Assembly (NCBI GenBank): GCA_947498785.1
Contig: CANMLS010000009.1
Span: 84,966 to 148,965 of the forward strand
Reading direction: 5' to 3'
DNA: 64,000 nucleotides
From: an uncultured Aquimarina sp.
GTDB taxonomy: Bacteria; Bacteroidota; Bacteroidia; Flavobacteriales; Flavobacteriaceae
A program made the translations under genes and the position numbers. Below the pieces are notes generated by a model that saw only the letters and a program-made list of their open reading frames with translations, had not been told where the DNA came from and ran no database searches. Of the stretch, positions 63,341-64,000 are shown piece after piece; position 1 is the stretch's first letter; each line of letters opens with the position of its first letter.

Positions 63341-64000
63341 TTATTTGACAATTAACTTATTTGTATAAGTTTTACCTTTAGGAATAGATACTGAAATAGT
63401 ATAAAAACCAGGTATTAATATTTTGTTTATTTCAATAGCCATATGATTATTTTTTGGCTTATTACTGTAAATAACTCTACCTTTTAAATCAACAATTCGC
63501 ACCGTACTTCCATTAATAGCATTCAAAGAAATATTAAGAATATCTTGAGCTGAAATTGGATTTGGGTAGATTATTGGTTCACTTTGAACTGTTGACAAAA
63601 ATGAGTTTGTATTAACTATAATATTAGATGTAGCAGTAAAAGCTTTATCTGTTGTAGTTACTGTTATTGTTGCGCTACCTTCAGCTATTGCAGTAACCAC
63701 CCCATTGTTATCTACTGTAGCTACAGAGGTATCACTAGAAGACCAAGTAACCGATTTATCAGTTGCATTACTAGGTGAAATAACAGGGAATAACTCAAAA
63801 GATTCATTCGAAGTCATAGTGAGACTAGTTTGTGGAGTATTAAATGCTACACCAGTAACAGCAACAGGTTGATTATTAGGTGTCATTCCATATCCTTCTC
63901 GAATATAGTTGTTGATACCAAATGAAGTGAATTCTGTACGCCAATTACCTTTTCTTTGTTTACGAGCTTCAGCAATAAAAGCTTCAAAGCTACGGTTAAA
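63341..64000 (-). CDS. Beta-helix protein with BIG2 and T9SS tail, C-terminal part (runs off right edge)
   Basis: The last 219 codons of a gene that starts beyond base 64000; the frame is open through the window edge. Visible parts are the end of a beta-helix domain (FNRSFEAFIAEARKQRKGNW, TEFTSFGINNYIREGYGM), one BIG2 domain (VAVTGVAFNTPQTS to FTATSNIIV) and a T9SS sorting domain (IIYPNPISAQDILNISL to TYTNKLIVK). It is a close paralogue of the giant gene downstream, but goes straight from BIG2 to the sorting domain, without esterase, discoidin or duplicated modules. An internal ATG at 63886 is not the true start. Confidence 0.92.
   Translation of the reverse strand, partial: FNRSFEAFIAEARKQRKGNWRTEFTSFGINNYIREGYGMTPNNQPVAVTGVAFNTPQTSLTMTSNESFELFPVISPSNATDKSVTWSSSDTSVATVDNNGVVTAIAEGSATITVTTTDKAFTATSNIIVNTNSFLSTVQSEPIIYPNPISAQDILNISLNAINGSTVRIVDLKGRVIYSNKPKNNHMAIEINKILIPGFYTISVSIPKGKTYTNKLIVK

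Noticed and set aside
63160..63351. N-terminal extension of the giant protein with repeated SNHSQITLK/SNHTQTTLK peptides
   Set aside because: It is translation of the 11-bp DNA array and the hairpin; the signal peptide starts at the ATG at 63159, and the repeat unit is not a multiple of three.

Overview
The window looks like the chromosome of a marine gliding flavobacterium (phylum Bacteroidota, family Flavobacteriaceae; an Aquimarina-like genus is a guess). The DNA is AT-rich. It carries gliding genes (gldF-gldG, here fused), type IX secretion sorting domains, a hybrid two-component regulator with a sensor propeller, formylglycine sulfatases, and promoters with the Bacteroidota -7 box TAnnTTTG. 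No rRNA, tRNA, CRISPR array, prophage or insertion sequence was seen, and there is no SusC/SusD pair.

Region 1 (about 1-18.3 kb) is mostly core genome: the edge of an ABC transporter ATPase, a DUF4180 protein, the GldF-GldG fusion, a SAM hydrolase, PhoH, PurC, a double-glycine peptide precursor, a secreted sortilin-like propeller protein, a LolA-like protein, a DUF72 protein, a DEAD-box helicase, and a PAS histidine kinase coupled to a stand-alone receiver.

Region 2 (18.9-43.7 kb) is an accessory block for sulfated glycans. It holds two DUF1080 proteins, a ThuA protein, a 1415-residue HTCS regulator, two intact sulfatases plus one sulfatase remnant, an MFS transporter, an AraC regulator, a GH2 glycosidase and a frameshifted SGNH hydrolase. 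In its middle is a four-gene cassette resembling planctomycete genes: DUF1549/DUF1553 with a cytochrome c motif, DUF1501, a secreted propeller, and DUF2231 with a cytochrome c motif and leucine-rich repeats. Its biochemical role is not known to me.

Region 3 (43.9-53.7 kb, minus strand) is a compact operon that reads as an L-galactose/L-fucose pathway. The proposed steps are FucP-type uptake, mutarotation, SDR oxidation to the lactone, COG3618 lactonase, LgoD-like L-galactonate oxidation to D-tagaturonate, UxaB reduction to D-altronate, and UxaA dehydration to 2-keto-3-deoxygluconate (KDG). The two expected last genes (KDG kinase and KDPG aldolase) appear collapsed into one 103-codon deletion scar that joins the start of one to the end of the other. 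The neighbouring GH29 enzyme may release L-galactose or L-fucose from an algal galactan.

Region 4 (54-64 kb) encodes large secreted parallel beta-helix proteins with T9SS tails. One 1617-residue protein combines a beta-helix, BIG2 domains, an alpha/beta-hydrolase esterase, a discoidin-like domain and a recent 495-bp tandem duplication of a binding module. It is preceded by an array of eleven 11-bp repeats directly before its start codon. A paralogue runs off the right edge, and a decayed 5' fragment of a third copy lies near 57.7 kb.
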